Origin: Shewanella khirikhana
GTDB taxonomy: Bacteria > Pseudomonadota > Gammaproteobacteria > Enterobacterales > Shewanellaceae
DNA: 64,000 nt
Reading direction: 5' to 3'
NCBI RefSeq assembly: GCF_003957745.1
Contig: NZ_CP020373.1
Coordinates: forward strand, 4,685,501 to 4,749,500
In this document: piece after piece, positions 44,791 to 53,893 of the stretch
Numbering within the stretch: the stretch's first letter is position 1
Layout of the letters: each line of letters opens with the position of its first letter
The notes under the pieces: model-generated
Told to the model about the DNA's origin: nothing
What the model saw: only the letters and a program-made list of their open reading frames with translations
The model's database searches: none
Made by a program: the position numbers and the translations under genes

Positions 44791-46982
44791 TACAGTAAGT
44801 CCTGGGGGTCGCGGTCGAGGCTCCAGCGGCAGCGCTTGGCTTCGGGCAGCAGGTCGATAGCGGGCAAAATGGCTTCCAGCGCCTGTTGCAAGCCCTGGCG
44901 CTGCTCGGCCTGAAACATCAGCTGGCGTCTGTGCTTTCCGGCTTTTCTGTCCATGGGCGCGGGCAGGGGACCTATGACCTCAAAGCCTTTGTCCCTTGGC
45001 AACATGGCGGCAATAGCGGCCAAAAAGGCCTCGGCATCTTCGGCTCTGTGGGCTTCGGCGCGGGCCAGCACCATATGCCAGGCGGGTGGCAGTGCCGCCT
45101 GTTTGCGTTCACTCAGCTGATTGCGGGCAAATTCACCGTAGCCCTTGTGCATCAGCTCTCTGAGAATGAGGTTGTCGCTCTGATGGGTTTGCAGCAATAC
45201 AGTGCCGGGTTTGGCGGCGCGGCCGGCGCGGCCTGCCACCTGGGTATACAGCTGCCCAAATCGCTCGGGCGCCCTGAAATCAGCGCTGAAAAGCGCACCG
45301 TCCACATCCAGCAGCCCCACCAGGGTGACATCCGGGAAGTGATGGCCCTTGGCCAGCATCTGGGTGCCTACCAGAATCTTATAATCGCCGCGGTGAATGG
45401 CCTTTAAGTGATTCTCCAGCGAGCCCTTGAGGCGGGTGGTGTCGCGGTCGATGCGCACTACCGGGTATTTGGGAAACTCTTCTTTTAATACTTGCTCGAG
45501 CTGCTCTGTACCTATGCCCTGGCCCATCAGCATGGTGGAGCCGCAGTTGTGGCACTGTCGCGGAATGGCATATTGGTTGCCGCAGTGGTGGCAGCGAATT
45601 TCGCCAAGCTTTTGATGCACGGTAAAAAAGGCGTCGCAGCGATCGCACTCATGCAGATGGCCACATTCGTGGCATAGCAGAGCCGGGGCAAAGCCGCGGC
45701 GATTCAAAAACAGCAGTACCTGATTGCCCGCATCCAGATGCAGCCGCATTTCATTGAGCAGCGCCGCCGACATGCCAGCCTTCAGCGGTTGGTTGCGGAT
45801 ATCGATAATGCCTTGCCGTACCTTCTTGGCGTTGCCGGCACGCTCGCCCAGATGCAAATGGCGATAGCGGCCAGACAGGGCATTTTGCAGTGACTCCAGC
45901 GATGGAGTGGCCGAGCCAAGCAGTACCGGAATGTTCTCCAGATGGCCGCGCATCACCGCCAGATCCCGGGCATGGTAGCCAACGCCTTCCTGCTGTTTAA
46001 AGGAACTGTCGTGCTCTTCGTCGAGAATTATCACCCCGGGGAAGGCCATGGGGGTGAAGAGTGCCGAGCGGGTACCTATGATGATGGCCGCTTCACCGCT
46101 GCGTCCGGCGCGCCAGGCATCGAGCCGCTGATTGTCGGTGAGGTTGGAGTGGATAACGGCCACTTCGACCTTGAAGCGGCGCCGGAAGCGGTCGATGGTT
46201 TGTGGGGTGAGGCCAATTTCGGGTACCAGGATCAGCGCCTGTTTGCCTTCGCCCAGCACCTTTTCAAGCACGGCAAGATATACCTCTGTCTTGCCTGAGC
46301 CGGTTATCCCTTCCAGCAAGGTAGTGCTGTAGCTGCTGCTGCCGTTAATAGCTGCTACCGCAACGGCTTGTTCTTTATTGAGTTTGTGCGGTGCCTCACC
46401 AAGTTCGAGTTGCTCGCGCCAGCCAAGGTTTACCTCAACTGTCACCTCGTCGCGCTTCAGCCAGCCCTTGTCGTCCAAGCCTTTGAGGGCGGCTTTGCTG
46501 AGTTCCTGGGCATTGAATTCATCCATGCTCATGGGGGCGGCAAGCAGCATCTCGGCCAGTTTCTGCTGAGCGGGCGCCCTTTTCAGCGCCGTTAACCCGG
46601 CTTCCTGAGCCTTGTCGGTGAGACTTAACATGATCCGGCTTTTGGGGGAGGCGTCGGCACCTTTTCTCAGGGCAACCGGCAGAGCCTGGGTCAACATTTG
46701 GCCCTGGCTACAGAAATAATACCTTGCGGCCCACAGCGTCAGTTTATAGAGTGGTTCGGGAAGGGCGGGCTCGGTATCAATAAGCTCAATAATATCTTTG
46801 AGTTGGTTCTCGGCCAGGGTGCAGCTGTCGGTTACCGCGGTCACCAGCCCTATCAGTTGTTGCCTGCCAAAGGGCACCCGTACCCGTACACCGGGGCGAG
46901 GTGGTGGCAGGTCCGGCAAAAGCCGGTAGCTGTAGCTCCTGCGCATGGGAACGGGCAGGGCAACTTCAACAAACTGTGGCAT
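44790..46982 (-). CDS. priA: PriA, primosomal replication restart helicase
   Basis: A 730-residue 3'-5' helicase that reloads the replisome at broken forks. The N-terminal DNA-binding domain starts VEVALPVPMRRSYSYRLLP; Walker A is GITGSGKTEVYL, Walker B LDEEHDSSFKQQE, and the zinc-binding insert has the cysteine pairs CHECGHLHECDRC and CHHCGNQYAIPRQCHNC. The start at 46982 matches the E. coli N-terminus better than the frame start at 46994. Divergent from the FimV-like gene at 47067, with an 84-bp shared promoter region. Confidence 0.98.
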   Translation of the reverse strand: MPQFVEVALPVPMRRSYSYRLLPDLPPPRPGVRVRVPFGRQQLIGLVTAVTDSCTLAENQLKDIIELIDTEPALPEPLYKLTLWAARYYFCSQGQMLTQALPVALRKGADASPKSRIMLSLTDKAQEAGLTALKRAPAQQKLAEMLLAAPMSMDEFNAQELSKAALKGLDDKGWLKRDEVTVEVNLGWREQLELGEAPHKLNKEQAVAVAAINGSSSYSTTLLEGITGSGKTEVYLAVLEKVLGEGKQALILVPEIGLTPQTIDRFRRRFKVEVAVIHSNLTDNQRLDAWRAGRSGEAAIIIGTRSALFTPMAFPGVIILDEEHDSSFKQQEGVGYHARDLAVMRGHLENIPVLLGSATPSLESLQNALSGRYRHLHLGERAGNAKKVRQGIIDIRNQPLKAGMSAALLNEMRLHLDAGNQVLLFLNRRGFAPALLCHECGHLHECDRCDAFFTVHQKLGEIRCHHCGNQYAIPRQCHNCGSTMLMGQGIGTEQLEQVLKEEFPKYPVVRIDRDTTRLKGSLENHLKAIHRGDYKILVGTQMLAKGHHFPDVTLVGLLDVDGALFSADFRAPERFGQLYTQVAGRAGRAAKPGTVLLQTHQSDNLILRELMHKGYGEFARNQLSERKQAALPPAWHMVLARAEAHRAEDAEAFLAAIAAMLPRDKGFEVIGPLPAPMDRKAGKHRRQLMFQAEQRQGLQQALEAILPAIDLLPEAKRCRWSLDRDPQDLL

Positions 46983-47066
46983 AATCAGGTACATCTGGCT
47001 TGAGTTGTCCCTAGTGTAACGGCAGCGTCGAGACTCAGCCAGCCGTAATACAGAGCAGGAATAATA

Positions 47067-47804
47067 ATGACAAGAACCCTTATCCTTGCCTTGCTGCTGC
47101 TTGGCGGTCTGTCGCCGTCGGCCGAGGCGCGCTTATCCCATGTCAGCATTAATAAAAGCCAGTTTACCCTGGGCGAATATCCCCGTTTGAGAGTGAACAT
47201 CGTCTCTGAGCGCAGTGACATCTCTAGGCTGGAGTTTGTGGTGCGTCAGGGCAATGGCGAAGAGAAGCTTATGGTTGAGCCGCTGAACAACTTTATGTTG
47301 CTGCTGACCGGCGTCGACAATGTAACCGACCCTGGCGCCGAGCTGGTGGTGCGTGAATATGTGGTCAATCAATGGCGTGAATACAAGGTGATCCCGCTGT
47401 TTGGTGGCGCGCCGCGGCTGGCAAAGAGTACCCCGAAAGCGCCGGTTAAGGCCTCGGCTGTGCTTGGCAGCAGTGCCGTACCTGCGGCCAAATTTGCCGC
47501 GCCGGCAGAGGAAGTGACCGCCCCGGTGCTACAGGTTGCCAGTGGCGATGGCAGCTGTCTGGTGGACTACCAAAGCGGTGAGACTCTGTGGCGCATTGCC
47601 AGCCGTTATGCGCCTCGATGGAACACCAATGTGTACGGCACCATGCTGGCGCTGTTTGATGCCAATCCCAAAGCATTTCATCGTGGAAAAATCAGTGGTT
47701 TGAAGCAGGGCGCCAAGCTCGAATGTCCTTCTCCGGCGCTGCTTTCACGCTATCCGGATACCAAAGAGGCCAAGCAGGCATTTGAGGCGCGGGAACAGGA
47801 GTAA
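47067..47804 (+). CDS. FimV N-terminal-like periplasmic protein with LysM-like end
   Basis: A 245-residue exported protein (signal MTRTLILALLLLGGLSPSAEA). The first half (LSHVSINKSQFTLGEYPRLRVNI) is a beta domain like the N-terminal part of FimV/TspA. The second half has GETLWRIASRYAPRWNTNVYGTMLALFDANPKAF, in two parts the FimV LysM-like module with its GETLW and ANPxAF signatures. It lacks the membrane helix and TPR parts of full-length FimV, so it is a short stand-alone periplasmic form. Peptidoglycan binding is expected. Adjacent priA and rpmE are ordinary housekeeping neighbours. Confidence 0.8.
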   Translation: MTRTLILALLLLGGLSPSAEARLSHVSINKSQFTLGEYPRLRVNIVSERSDISRLEFVVRQGNGEEKLMVEPLNNFMLLLTGVDNVTDPGAELVVREYVVNQWREYKVIPLFGGAPRLAKSTPKAPVKASAVLGSSAVPAAKFAAPAEEVTAPVLQVASGDGSCLVDYQSGETLWRIASRYAPRWNTNVYGTMLALFDANPKAFHRGKISGLKQGAKLECPSPALLSRYPDTKEAKQAFEAREQE

Positions 47805-47951
47805 GCCCCGCCGCAGGCGCCTATAATCTGCTTGTCAGAGTTGGCGATATCCTGTACCATTCTGCGCCCTAACATACTTGTTATTAACTGCATGTGGTGT
47901 CCGACTTCGGGTTGGAAGAGCGACATGGCCTTTACTTTGAGGTAATCCCCG

Positions 47952-48164
47952 ATGAAACCAGGTATCCATCCTGAATACGCCCAGATCACTGCCACCTGTA
48001 CTTGTGGTAACGTTATCAAAATCAACTCTACTGTAGGTAAAGACCTGCACCTGGACGTGTGTGGTGCTTGTCACCCATTCTACACCGGCACCCAGAAAGT
48101 AGTTGATACCGGCGGTCGTATCGACAAGTTCAACAAGCGTTTCGGTATGCTTGGCAAGAAGTAA
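47952..48164 (+). CDS. rpmE: 50S ribosomal protein L31 (zinc-containing type)
   Basis: A 70-residue ribosomal protein: [34 protein letters not shown] and [10 protein letters not shown] are the L31 signatures, with four cysteines of the zinc-binding C+ form. It sits on the large subunit at the bridge to the small subunit. It is a single gene with its own terminator at 48187. The zinc-dependent form is often replaced by a C- paralogue under zinc starvation; no Zur site is seen here. Confidence 0.98.
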   Translation: MKPGIHPEYAQITATCTCGNVIKINSTVGKDLHLDVCGACHPFYTGTQKVVDTGGRIDKFNKRFGMLGKK

Positions 48165-48186
48165 TTGCAACAGCAATGAATTCCTA

Positions 48187-48220
48187 AAAGAGGGCACCCT
48201 GCGGGGTGCCCTCTTTGCTT
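48187..48220 (+). terminator. Rho-independent terminator after rpmE
   Basis: AAAGAGGGCACCC (48187-48199) pairs with GGGTGCCCTCTTT (48204-48216) over a 4-base loop. A 461-bp stretch without a gene follows to 48677; it holds the repeats listed next. Confidence 0.9.
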
Positions 48221-48421
48221 TTGGGGATTTTCCAGTCTCAACTGCCTTCAGCCATGGCCGCCGGTTCAGGCAAATGTATCTTTTTTCATGAGGTCAGAGC
48301 AGTTGCAGGTCTAAGGCCTGTTTTGGCTTCTTTTGCAGGCGTCCCGGCAATATTTGCCGCAATTGGAATTAAATTTGGTAATTTTGCTACAACGGCTGCG
48401 CTAAAACCGAACTGCGGTGCC

Positions 48422-48493
48422 GTTTTATTGAGTTAATTAGGTATTAAAACAACAAAGTTAACTACAGGTTTTGGGAATGTTTTATTGAGTTAA
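48422..48493. repeat. 15-bp direct repeat, two copies, upstream of the malic enzyme
   Basis: GTTTTATTGAGTTAA occurs at 48422-48436 and again at 48479-48493, 57 bp apart. Each ends in GTTAA, and a third GTTAA lies between (48457-48461). The region is A+T rich and leads to the malic enzyme promoter. Confidence 0.7.
48432..48447 (+). promoter_or_regulatory. ArcA-like box
   Basis: GTTAATTAGGTATTAA agrees with the ArcA consensus GTTAATTAAATGTTAA at 13 of 16 positions. It lies about 230 bp upstream of the malic enzyme start, within the direct-repeat cluster. ArcA controls carbon metabolism with oxygen in gamma-proteobacteria; whether this is the right regulator is inference. Confidence 0.45.
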
Positions 48494-48677
48494 CTTGCAA
48501 AAATGACCCTTTGGCATCGCTGGCGTTGGCAAGGCGGTGAAATTTGTTGAAGTTCGGTTTCAAAGGTCAGGTAATTCGCGTAATCTTAACGACTTCAGCG
48601 AGGGGCTGTTGGCCCGAATACACCTCAGGCTCTCGCACAGAAACTTCAAACTACAAAACGTCGTTCAGGATTAGAAA

Positions 48678-49925
48678 ATGGCAGACCTTCGTCAACAAGC
48701 ACTCGATTATCACGAATTTCCTGTACCTGGAAAAATGGCCGTGTGTCTCACCAAACCGGCCCAGACCAGTATGGACCTGGCGCTGGCGTACAGCCCGGGT
48801 GTGGCTGAGCCTGTGCGTGAAATTGCTTCCAATCCTGCCGATGCCTATCGTTTTACTGCCAAGGGCAACACGGTTGCGGTTATTTCCAACGGTACTGCGA
48901 TTCTGGGTCTGGGCAACCTGGGGCCTTTGGCCTCCAAGCCGGTGATGGAAGGTAAGGCGCTGCTGTTCAAGCACTTCGCCAATATCGATGCCACCGACAT
49001 CCAGGTAAAACACCGCACCACCGAAGAGTTTATCAACACGGTTGAAGCCATTGCCGATACCTTTGGCGGTATTAACCTTGAAGACATCAAGGCGCCAGAG
49101 TGTTTCGAAATCGAGCGTGAGCTGATTGAGCGCTGCGCCATTCCCGTGTTCCACGACGATCAGCACGGCACCGCCATCGTGACCGCAGCCGGCATGATCA
49201 ACGCGCTGGAAATTCAGGGCAAGTCCATCGAGAAGGCCGTATTTGTGTGTATGGGCGCCGGCGCTGCCGCTATTGCCTGTATGACCATGCTGGTGAAGTG
49301 TGGTGCTCAGCGTGAAAATGTATACATGCTGGATCGCAAGGGCGTTATCCATACCCGTCGTGAAGATCTTAACGAATACAAAGCCTTGTTCGCCAACAAC
49401 ACCGACAAGCGTACCCTGCAGGATGTGATCAGGGGCGCCGACGTGTTCCTGGGTCTGTCTGGTCCTGACGTACTGAGCGCTGATGACGTGCTGCTGATGG
49501 CCGACAATCCGGTGATCTTTGCCTGCTCCAACCCGGATCCTGAAATCAAGCCGGAACTGGCCCACGAAATCCGTAAAGACATCATCATGGGCACCGGTCG
49601 CAGCGATTACCCCAACCAGGTAAACAATGTGCTGTGCTTCCCGTTCATCTTCCGTGGCGCTCTGGACGTTCGCGCTTCGCGCATCAACGATGAGATGAAA
49701 ATTGCGGCCGTTCACGCTATCGCCGAGCTGGCGAAAGAGCCTGTGCCTGAGGCCGTGGTGGCAGCGTATCCCAACGTGACCAGCCTGAGCTTTGGCGCCG
49801 AATACGTGCTGCCCAAGCCAATGGATCCACGTTTGCTGCCACGGGTTGCCCGTGCCGTGGCCCAGGCCGCTATCGATTCAGGTGTGGCCGCAGTGGAGTC
49901 ACTGCCAGAGAACTATCTTGCCTGA
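48678..49925 (+). CDS. Short-type malic enzyme (oxaloacetate-decarboxylating malate dehydrogenase)
   Basis: A 415-residue enzyme that turns malate into pyruvate, CO2 and NAD(P)H. It holds the malic N-terminal domain (SPGVAEPVREIA, Tyr in the LAYSPG segment, catalytic Lys in DIKAPECFEIE, metal site in FHDDQHGTAIV) and a Rossmann domain (VCMGAGAAAIACMTMLVK, VFLGLSGPDVLS). Unlike E. coli MaeB it lacks the C-terminal phosphotransacetylase-like extension. Cofactor choice is not clear. The gene is monocistronic with its own terminator, lies between rpmE and the msh locus, and has an ArcA-like box upstream. Confidence 0.92.
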   Translation: MADLRQQALDYHEFPVPGKMAVCLTKPAQTSMDLALAYSPGVAEPVREIASNPADAYRFTAKGNTVAVISNGTAILGLGNLGPLASKPVMEGKALLFKHFANIDATDIQVKHRTTEEFINTVEAIADTFGGINLEDIKAPECFEIERELIERCAIPVFHDDQHGTAIVTAAGMINALEIQGKSIEKAVFVCMGAGAAAIACMTMLVKCGAQRENVYMLDRKGVIHTRREDLNEYKALFANNTDKRTLQDVIRGADVFLGLSGPDVLSADDVLLMADNPVIFACSNPDPEIKPELAHEIRKDIIMGTGRSDYPNQVNNVLCFPFIFRGALDVRASRINDEMKIAAVHAIAELAKEPVPEAVVAAYPNVTSLSFGAEYVLPKPMDPRLLPRVARAVAQAAIDSGVAAVESLPENYLA

Positions 49926-49951
49926 TACATTTACATCGATGGCATGACGAT

Positions 49952-49982
49952 AAAAGGCAACCCTTGTGGTTGCCTTTTGTTA
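49952..49982 (+). terminator. Rho-independent terminator after the malic enzyme
   Basis: AAAAGGCAACC (49952-49962) pairs with GGTTGCCTTTT (49968-49978). The 358 bp that follow (49983-50340) contain the large inverted repeat described next and no gene. Confidence 0.85.
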
Positions 49983-50150
49983 TTCAGTACCTGATAATTT
50001 TTAACAATTTGCCAAGGGAAGTTGCGAACAAGTCCTCGCACAGCTCTGGCTATGATAGCGACAACAGTTCAAGGCATTTAACTGAAGGCATGCCGAGGCC
50101 TGCTAAAGTTAAATAACGCCGAAATGGTGTTGCTATCAAAGCCCCGCAGG

Positions 50151-50250
50151 GCGTGGCTTACAGTGGTATCTGCTGCGTTACAGTTCTTGCGAAGGACTAG
50201 GGCCATTCGCTGCGAACTGTGCCTTGCATCTATCCACTGTAAGCTCACGC
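50151..50250. repeat. 100-bp imperfect inverted repeat upstream of csrD
   Basis: The two halves are nearly complementary. Outer arms GCGTG (50151) and CACGC (to 50250) are followed by GCTTACAGTGG (50156-50166) / CCACTGTAAGC (50234-50244), then ACAGTTC (50180-50186) / GAACTGT (50214-50220), and an inner GCGAA / TTCGC pair around a 12-base loop. Unpaired 13-base stretches on each side lie symmetrically. It ends 91 bp before the csrD start. It could be a structured leader, a small RNA, or a miniature inverted-repeat element. Confidence 0.75.
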
Positions 50251-50340
50251 AGAGCAAGCACGGGACTTATTTGCAGCTTCCCAAGGGTCCTCAGTGATCC
50301 TGCCGGAAAATAATAACGACAACCAGGACGGCCTTTCTCC

Positions 50341-52248
50341 ATGCAACTCACGCGCATGCTGACCAAAAAACTCATCAGCTTCTGGATGATGTCGCTGGCG
50401 GCAGTTGCCTTTGTCTTTTTGCTCAGCGCCCTGATGAGCTTCGTGCAGCTTACCTACCGTTTTCAGCAGCAAAAAGTGGGTGAGCTGGAAACCATGCTCA
50501 TCAATCACTACCAAAATGAAAGCACCTGGGAGCTGGACTCCTGGCTGCCTCCTATGCTGCTCGCCTACAACGCCATCAGTTTTCGCCTGACAGAAAACGA
50601 TGAGTTGGTCTTTGAATATCAAGGTAATATCGGCTTTGAGCAAAAGGTACTCTACGAGCGGGTGCTGAAAGACAACGAGGCGCTGAAGATGCGTCTCGAA
50701 TTGCCCAGGCCCTTCTCCAGCCACGAGCTTGGCTGGCGCGAAATCATGATCCTGCTGGTGGGCATTGCCGCCGTTGGTGGCTTTGTCCGCTTTGGCTATT
50801 TATGGTTTTCGGCCGAGCTTGAAGGCATAGAAGCACTGGCGCAGCGCAGTAAGCTCATTCTCGATGGCAAGCTGGAACAGGCGGCCAAGACTCCGGGCAA
50901 CGGCAAGCCCAGACTGATTAACCGCGCCCTGACGCGGCTGCTGGCCGAACTGGCGGACGCCCACAAGGAGCGCGCCAGATTCGACAAATTCATTCGCTCC
51001 AATACCTTCCTCGACCCCCAAACCCGCATAGGGAACCGGCTGTTTTTGCAAAACAGGCTCAATGCGCTCTCGGGGGATCACGGCATGATGGCCCCCGGGG
51101 TCTTGTATCTGCTGGAAATGGAAGATCTGGACATTCTGCAGCAAGAGCTTGGCGATGAGCCGGTGCATGAACTGCTGCACGGCACTATCAATGCCATCAA
51201 TCTGGTGCTGCAAACCCAGGCCAACAGTATCTTTGCCCGTCGCTCCCATAATCAGCTGGCGATAGTGGTGCCGCAAATTTCCCTCGCCGAAGCCGATGCG
51301 CTGGCCGACAAACTGCTGAAAATCTGTCTGGCGCAGCCGCTGCCCAAGGTGGATGAGGCCGATAACTTTTTCCATCTTGGCGGCGCTTATTTTAAAGAAG
51401 GCGACGCGCCGGAGCAGTTGCTGGATGAGGCCGATATGGCGCTCAGAGCGGCGCAGCTACAGGGTACCAGTGGCTGGTTTATGTACGACAAAGGCGCTGT
51501 AGATCAGGAGTTTGCCAAGGGCTCGGTGCGCTGGCGCGCGTTTCTGGAAAACGCGCTTGTGCATCGCCAGTTTGTGGCCTTTGCCCAGCCGGTTTCCGAA
51601 GGTGATGGCACCCGTCATCATTATGAAATCTTTACCAGGGTAAAAGATCCCATGGGCAGTCTGGTGAGAGCGACCCTGTTTATTCCCATGGCGGTGAAAT
51701 GCGGTTTGATGCCGCAAATCGAGCGTCAGGTGGTCGAGCGCACCCTGTTTGAACTGATGGCCGACCCCGCCGCGCAAAACCGCCACTTCAGCATTAACCT
51801 GAGTCTGGACTCCCTCACCAGTCGTGCGTTTGTGCGCTGGCTGCAAACCACCCTGCTGGAATATCGCCATCTGGCTTCACGGTTGGTGTTTGAAGTGACC
51901 GAAGATGTGGTGATTAAGCATAGGGAAAAGCTCGAGCCGCGGCTCAATATGCTGCGCAAAATGGGCGCCAGGATCTGTGTTGATCATGTGGGTCAGCAGG
52001 TAGTGAGCACCCAGTACATCAAGGAACTGGGGTTCAATTTCATCAAACTGCATCGCTCTGTGGTGCGTCAAATCGATTTAAGGCCAGAAAATCAGCTGTT
52101 TGTCCGCAGCTTGATAGGCAGTCTCTACCGCACCGAGGTACGGGTATTTGCCGAAGGGGTTGGGTCGTTCGAAGAGTGGCAAACCCTGCAAATTTTGGGT
52201 GTAAGTGCTGGTCAAGGCAGTTATTTTGGCGATCCACAGCAGACTTGA
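50341..52248 (+). CDS. csrD: CsrD/MshH-like regulator with degenerate GGDEF and EAL domains
   Basis: A 635-residue inner-membrane protein. Membrane helices lie at about 13-35 and 137-155, with a periplasmic loop between, and a coiled HAMP-like stretch leads into a GGDEF-like domain (about 215-370) where the active-site motif is lost (RRSHNQL in place of GGDEF). An EAL-like domain (about 390-625) follows with EIFTR replacing EAL-L and HRSVVRQIDL near the end. Both domains should be catalytically dead. CsrD promotes RNase E cleavage of the CsrB/C small RNAs and so controls CsrA; in Vibrio the same gene is called mshH because it precedes the msh operon, as here. A long inverted repeat lies in its leader. 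Confidence 0.92.
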   Translation: MQLTRMLTKKLISFWMMSLAAVAFVFLLSALMSFVQLTYRFQQQKVGELETMLINHYQNESTWELDSWLPPMLLAYNAISFRLTENDELVFEYQGNIGFEQKVLYERVLKDNEALKMRLELPRPFSSHELGWREIMILLVGIAAVGGFVRFGYLWFSAELEGIEALAQRSKLILDGKLEQAAKTPGNGKPRLINRALTRLLAELADAHKERARFDKFIRSNTFLDPQTRIGNRLFLQNRLNALSGDHGMMAPGVLYLLEMEDLDILQQELGDEPVHELLHGTINAINLVLQTQANSIFARRSHNQLAIVVPQISLAEADALADKLLKICLAQPLPKVDEADNFFHLGGAYFKEGDAPEQLLDEADMALRAAQLQGTSGWFMYDKGAVDQEFAKGSVRWRAFLENALVHRQFVAFAQPVSEGDGTRHHYEIFTRVKDPMGSLVRATLFIPMAVKCGLMPQIERQVVERTLFELMADPAAQNRHFSINLSLDSLTSRAFVRWLQTTLLEYRHLASRLVFEVTEDVVIKHREKLEPRLNMLRKMGARICVDHVGQQVVSTQYIKELGFNFIKLHRSVVRQIDLRPENQLFVRSLIGSLYRTEVRVFAEGVGSFEEWQTLQILGVSAGQGSYFGDPQQT

Positions 52249-52424
52249 GCCGCAAAAGTTACCAAAGACCTTGTGAAACACTGACTTGCGGCCTATCTTA
52301 TGCTGTGTATTCACTGCATAATAACTATTAAAAATAAATAATTAGTTTAATAACGCCGCGCCCTTTTCCTGATTGGCTTTTTTCACCGGTGGCGGCACAC
52401 GGCAACCCGCATAATCAACTGGAC

Positions 52425-53294
52425 ATGAGTGCAATGGGCCGATTCTCTTTTTTCAAAAAACAATCTGCGCTGCGAGACGTGGGGCTATATCTTGCAGCCA
52501 ACCAATGTTGGGTGATTGCCGCCGACGATCCCGATGCCCCGGCGCTGGAGATCCCGCTCGATGGCGACAACTGGCAAGGTTTATTGGCCGCCATTGTCAG
52601 CCATTTCGGTCCTGTCCGGCTGGCGGTTATACTGGGCGCGGGTCGTTACCAACTGCTGCTTACCGACAAGCCCAATGTGCCCGAATCCGATATGGCCGAC
52701 GCCATCAAATGGTCCATCAAGGACATGGTTTCCGAGCCAGTGACGTCTTTGCAGGTCGATTACTTCGAACCGCCCCAATCCGGCAGCAACAAAATTACCG
52801 TCGTCAGTGTGACCAGAGGTGCGCTGGTGAATTTCGTTCGTGCTGTGGATGAGGCCAAGTGCGAAGTGGCAGGTATTGGTATCGAAGAGCTGGTCACAGC
52901 ACGGCTGTTTACCGCCGAAACCCAGGCGCGGATGGTGGTCAGCCACGTGCCCGGTAACGAGCTGCTGCTCACTGTCATCAAGGGCGGCGAGCTCTGGATG
53001 CAGCGGCGGGTGCGGGGCTTCAGTGAACTCAATCAGATTGCCGAGCAGGATCTTGCCTTTGGCGCTGCCGACAATCTCAGCCTTGAGCTGCAACGTTCCA
53101 TGGATTACTTCGAAAGCCAGCTGCGTCAGCCGCCGGTGGCCAGTATCGAGATGCTGACCGAAGGCGCCTGTGCGGCCCTTGCTCGCTTGGTTGGAGGTAA
53201 CTTCAATCAGCCGGTGTCGGCCATTTCAACGCTGCCCGTGGGCCACACCTTCGCCCGGCTCGCCTGTGATGAATTTCTGGGGGCGCGCTCATGA
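52425..53294 (+). CDS. mshI: MSHA biogenesis protein MshI (PilM-like)
   Basis: A 289-residue protein that starts the core MSHA pilus operon. It has PilM/actin-like features (LGAGRYQLLLTDKPNVPESDMADAIKWSIKDMV in two parts, NKITVVSVTRGALVNFVRAVDEAKCEVAGIGIEEL as two strands and a helix) and links the pilus motor to the inner-membrane proteins. ATG 52425 or 52434 are both possible; the frame upstream to GTG 52389 is not supported. The gene overlaps its successor by 4 bp. The 176 bp upstream is very A+T rich (52320-52360) and probably holds the operon promoter. Confidence 0.85.
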   Translation: MSAMGRFSFFKKQSALRDVGLYLAANQCWVIAADDPDAPALEIPLDGDNWQGLLAAIVSHFGPVRLAVILGAGRYQLLLTDKPNVPESDMADAIKWSIKDMVSEPVTSLQVDYFEPPQSGSNKITVVSVTRGALVNFVRAVDEAKCEVAGIGIEELVTARLFTAETQARMVVSHVPGNELLLTVIKGGELWMQRRVRGFSELNQIAEQDLAFGAADNLSLELQRSMDYFESQLRQPPVASIEMLTEGACAALARLVGGNFNQPVSAISTLPVGHTFARLACDEFLGARS

Positions 53295-53893
53295 GCAAAA
53301 CCCATATTAACCTCTACGACGAAACTCTGCTGCCACCCAGGCAGCGGCTCAGTTTTGAGCGGCTGAAATTGGCGGTGTCGCTGCTGCTGGCTGTGATGGT
53401 CGTGGCCTTTGGCGCCCTGTATTGGCAACTGCAATCCGAGCGCAGCCACTTGGCACAGGCGCGGCAGACTGAGCAGCAACTTAATTCTGAAAAACAGCAG
53501 CTTGAGCAGCGAATTGCCAATCACAAGCCCGACGATGCCCTGGTGGCTGAAGTGACTGAGTTGCAGGATGCGCTCGAGCTTAAGCGTTTGTTGCTGGGCG
53601 AAATTGGCAAACAGCAGCGCTTTACCAGCGAGGGTTATGCGGCCCTGCTAACGGATCTGGCCCGCAGCGCCGATGGCAGTGTTTGGCTGGGACGGATTGT
53701 GGTGGATCAGGGCGACCTCAGGTTTGAAGGCTTTGCCAAAGACCCCAAAAGTGTCCCCCTGTGGGTTGAACGTTTGAAAGAAACCAGCACCTTGCAGGGC
53801 AAGCAGTTTGCCACCATGACTATGGCGCGTGAGCCGGACGAGCCCCTTGGCTTTGTGCTCACCAGCGGTGCGCTCAAGGAGGTGAAGCCATGA
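53291..53893 (+). CDS. MSHA biogenesis protein, PilN-like (second MshI-type gene)
   Basis: A 200-residue bitopic protein: a short cytoplasmic head with the PilN signature INLYDETLLPPRQRLSF (the segment that PilM binds), one membrane helix (about 28-46) and a coiled-coil/ferredoxin-like periplasmic part. With MshI and MshJ it forms the inner-membrane alignment complex. It overlaps both neighbours by 4 bp. In other species this gene is often labelled mshI1 or mshI2; the name varies, so I give none. Confidence 0.87.
   Translation: MSKTHINLYDETLLPPRQRLSFERLKLAVSLLLAVMVVAFGALYWQLQSERSHLAQARQTEQQLNSEKQQLEQRIANHKPDDALVAEVTELQDALELKRLLLGEIGKQQRFTSEGYAALLTDLARSADGSVWLGRIVVDQGDLRFEGFAKDPKSVPLWVERLKETSTLQGKQFATMTMAREPDEPLGFVLTSGALKEVKP

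Noticed and set aside
48651..49715. 354-codon open frame antisense to the malic enzyme
   Set aside because: Shadow of a well-supported enzyme gene; no start signal or domain.
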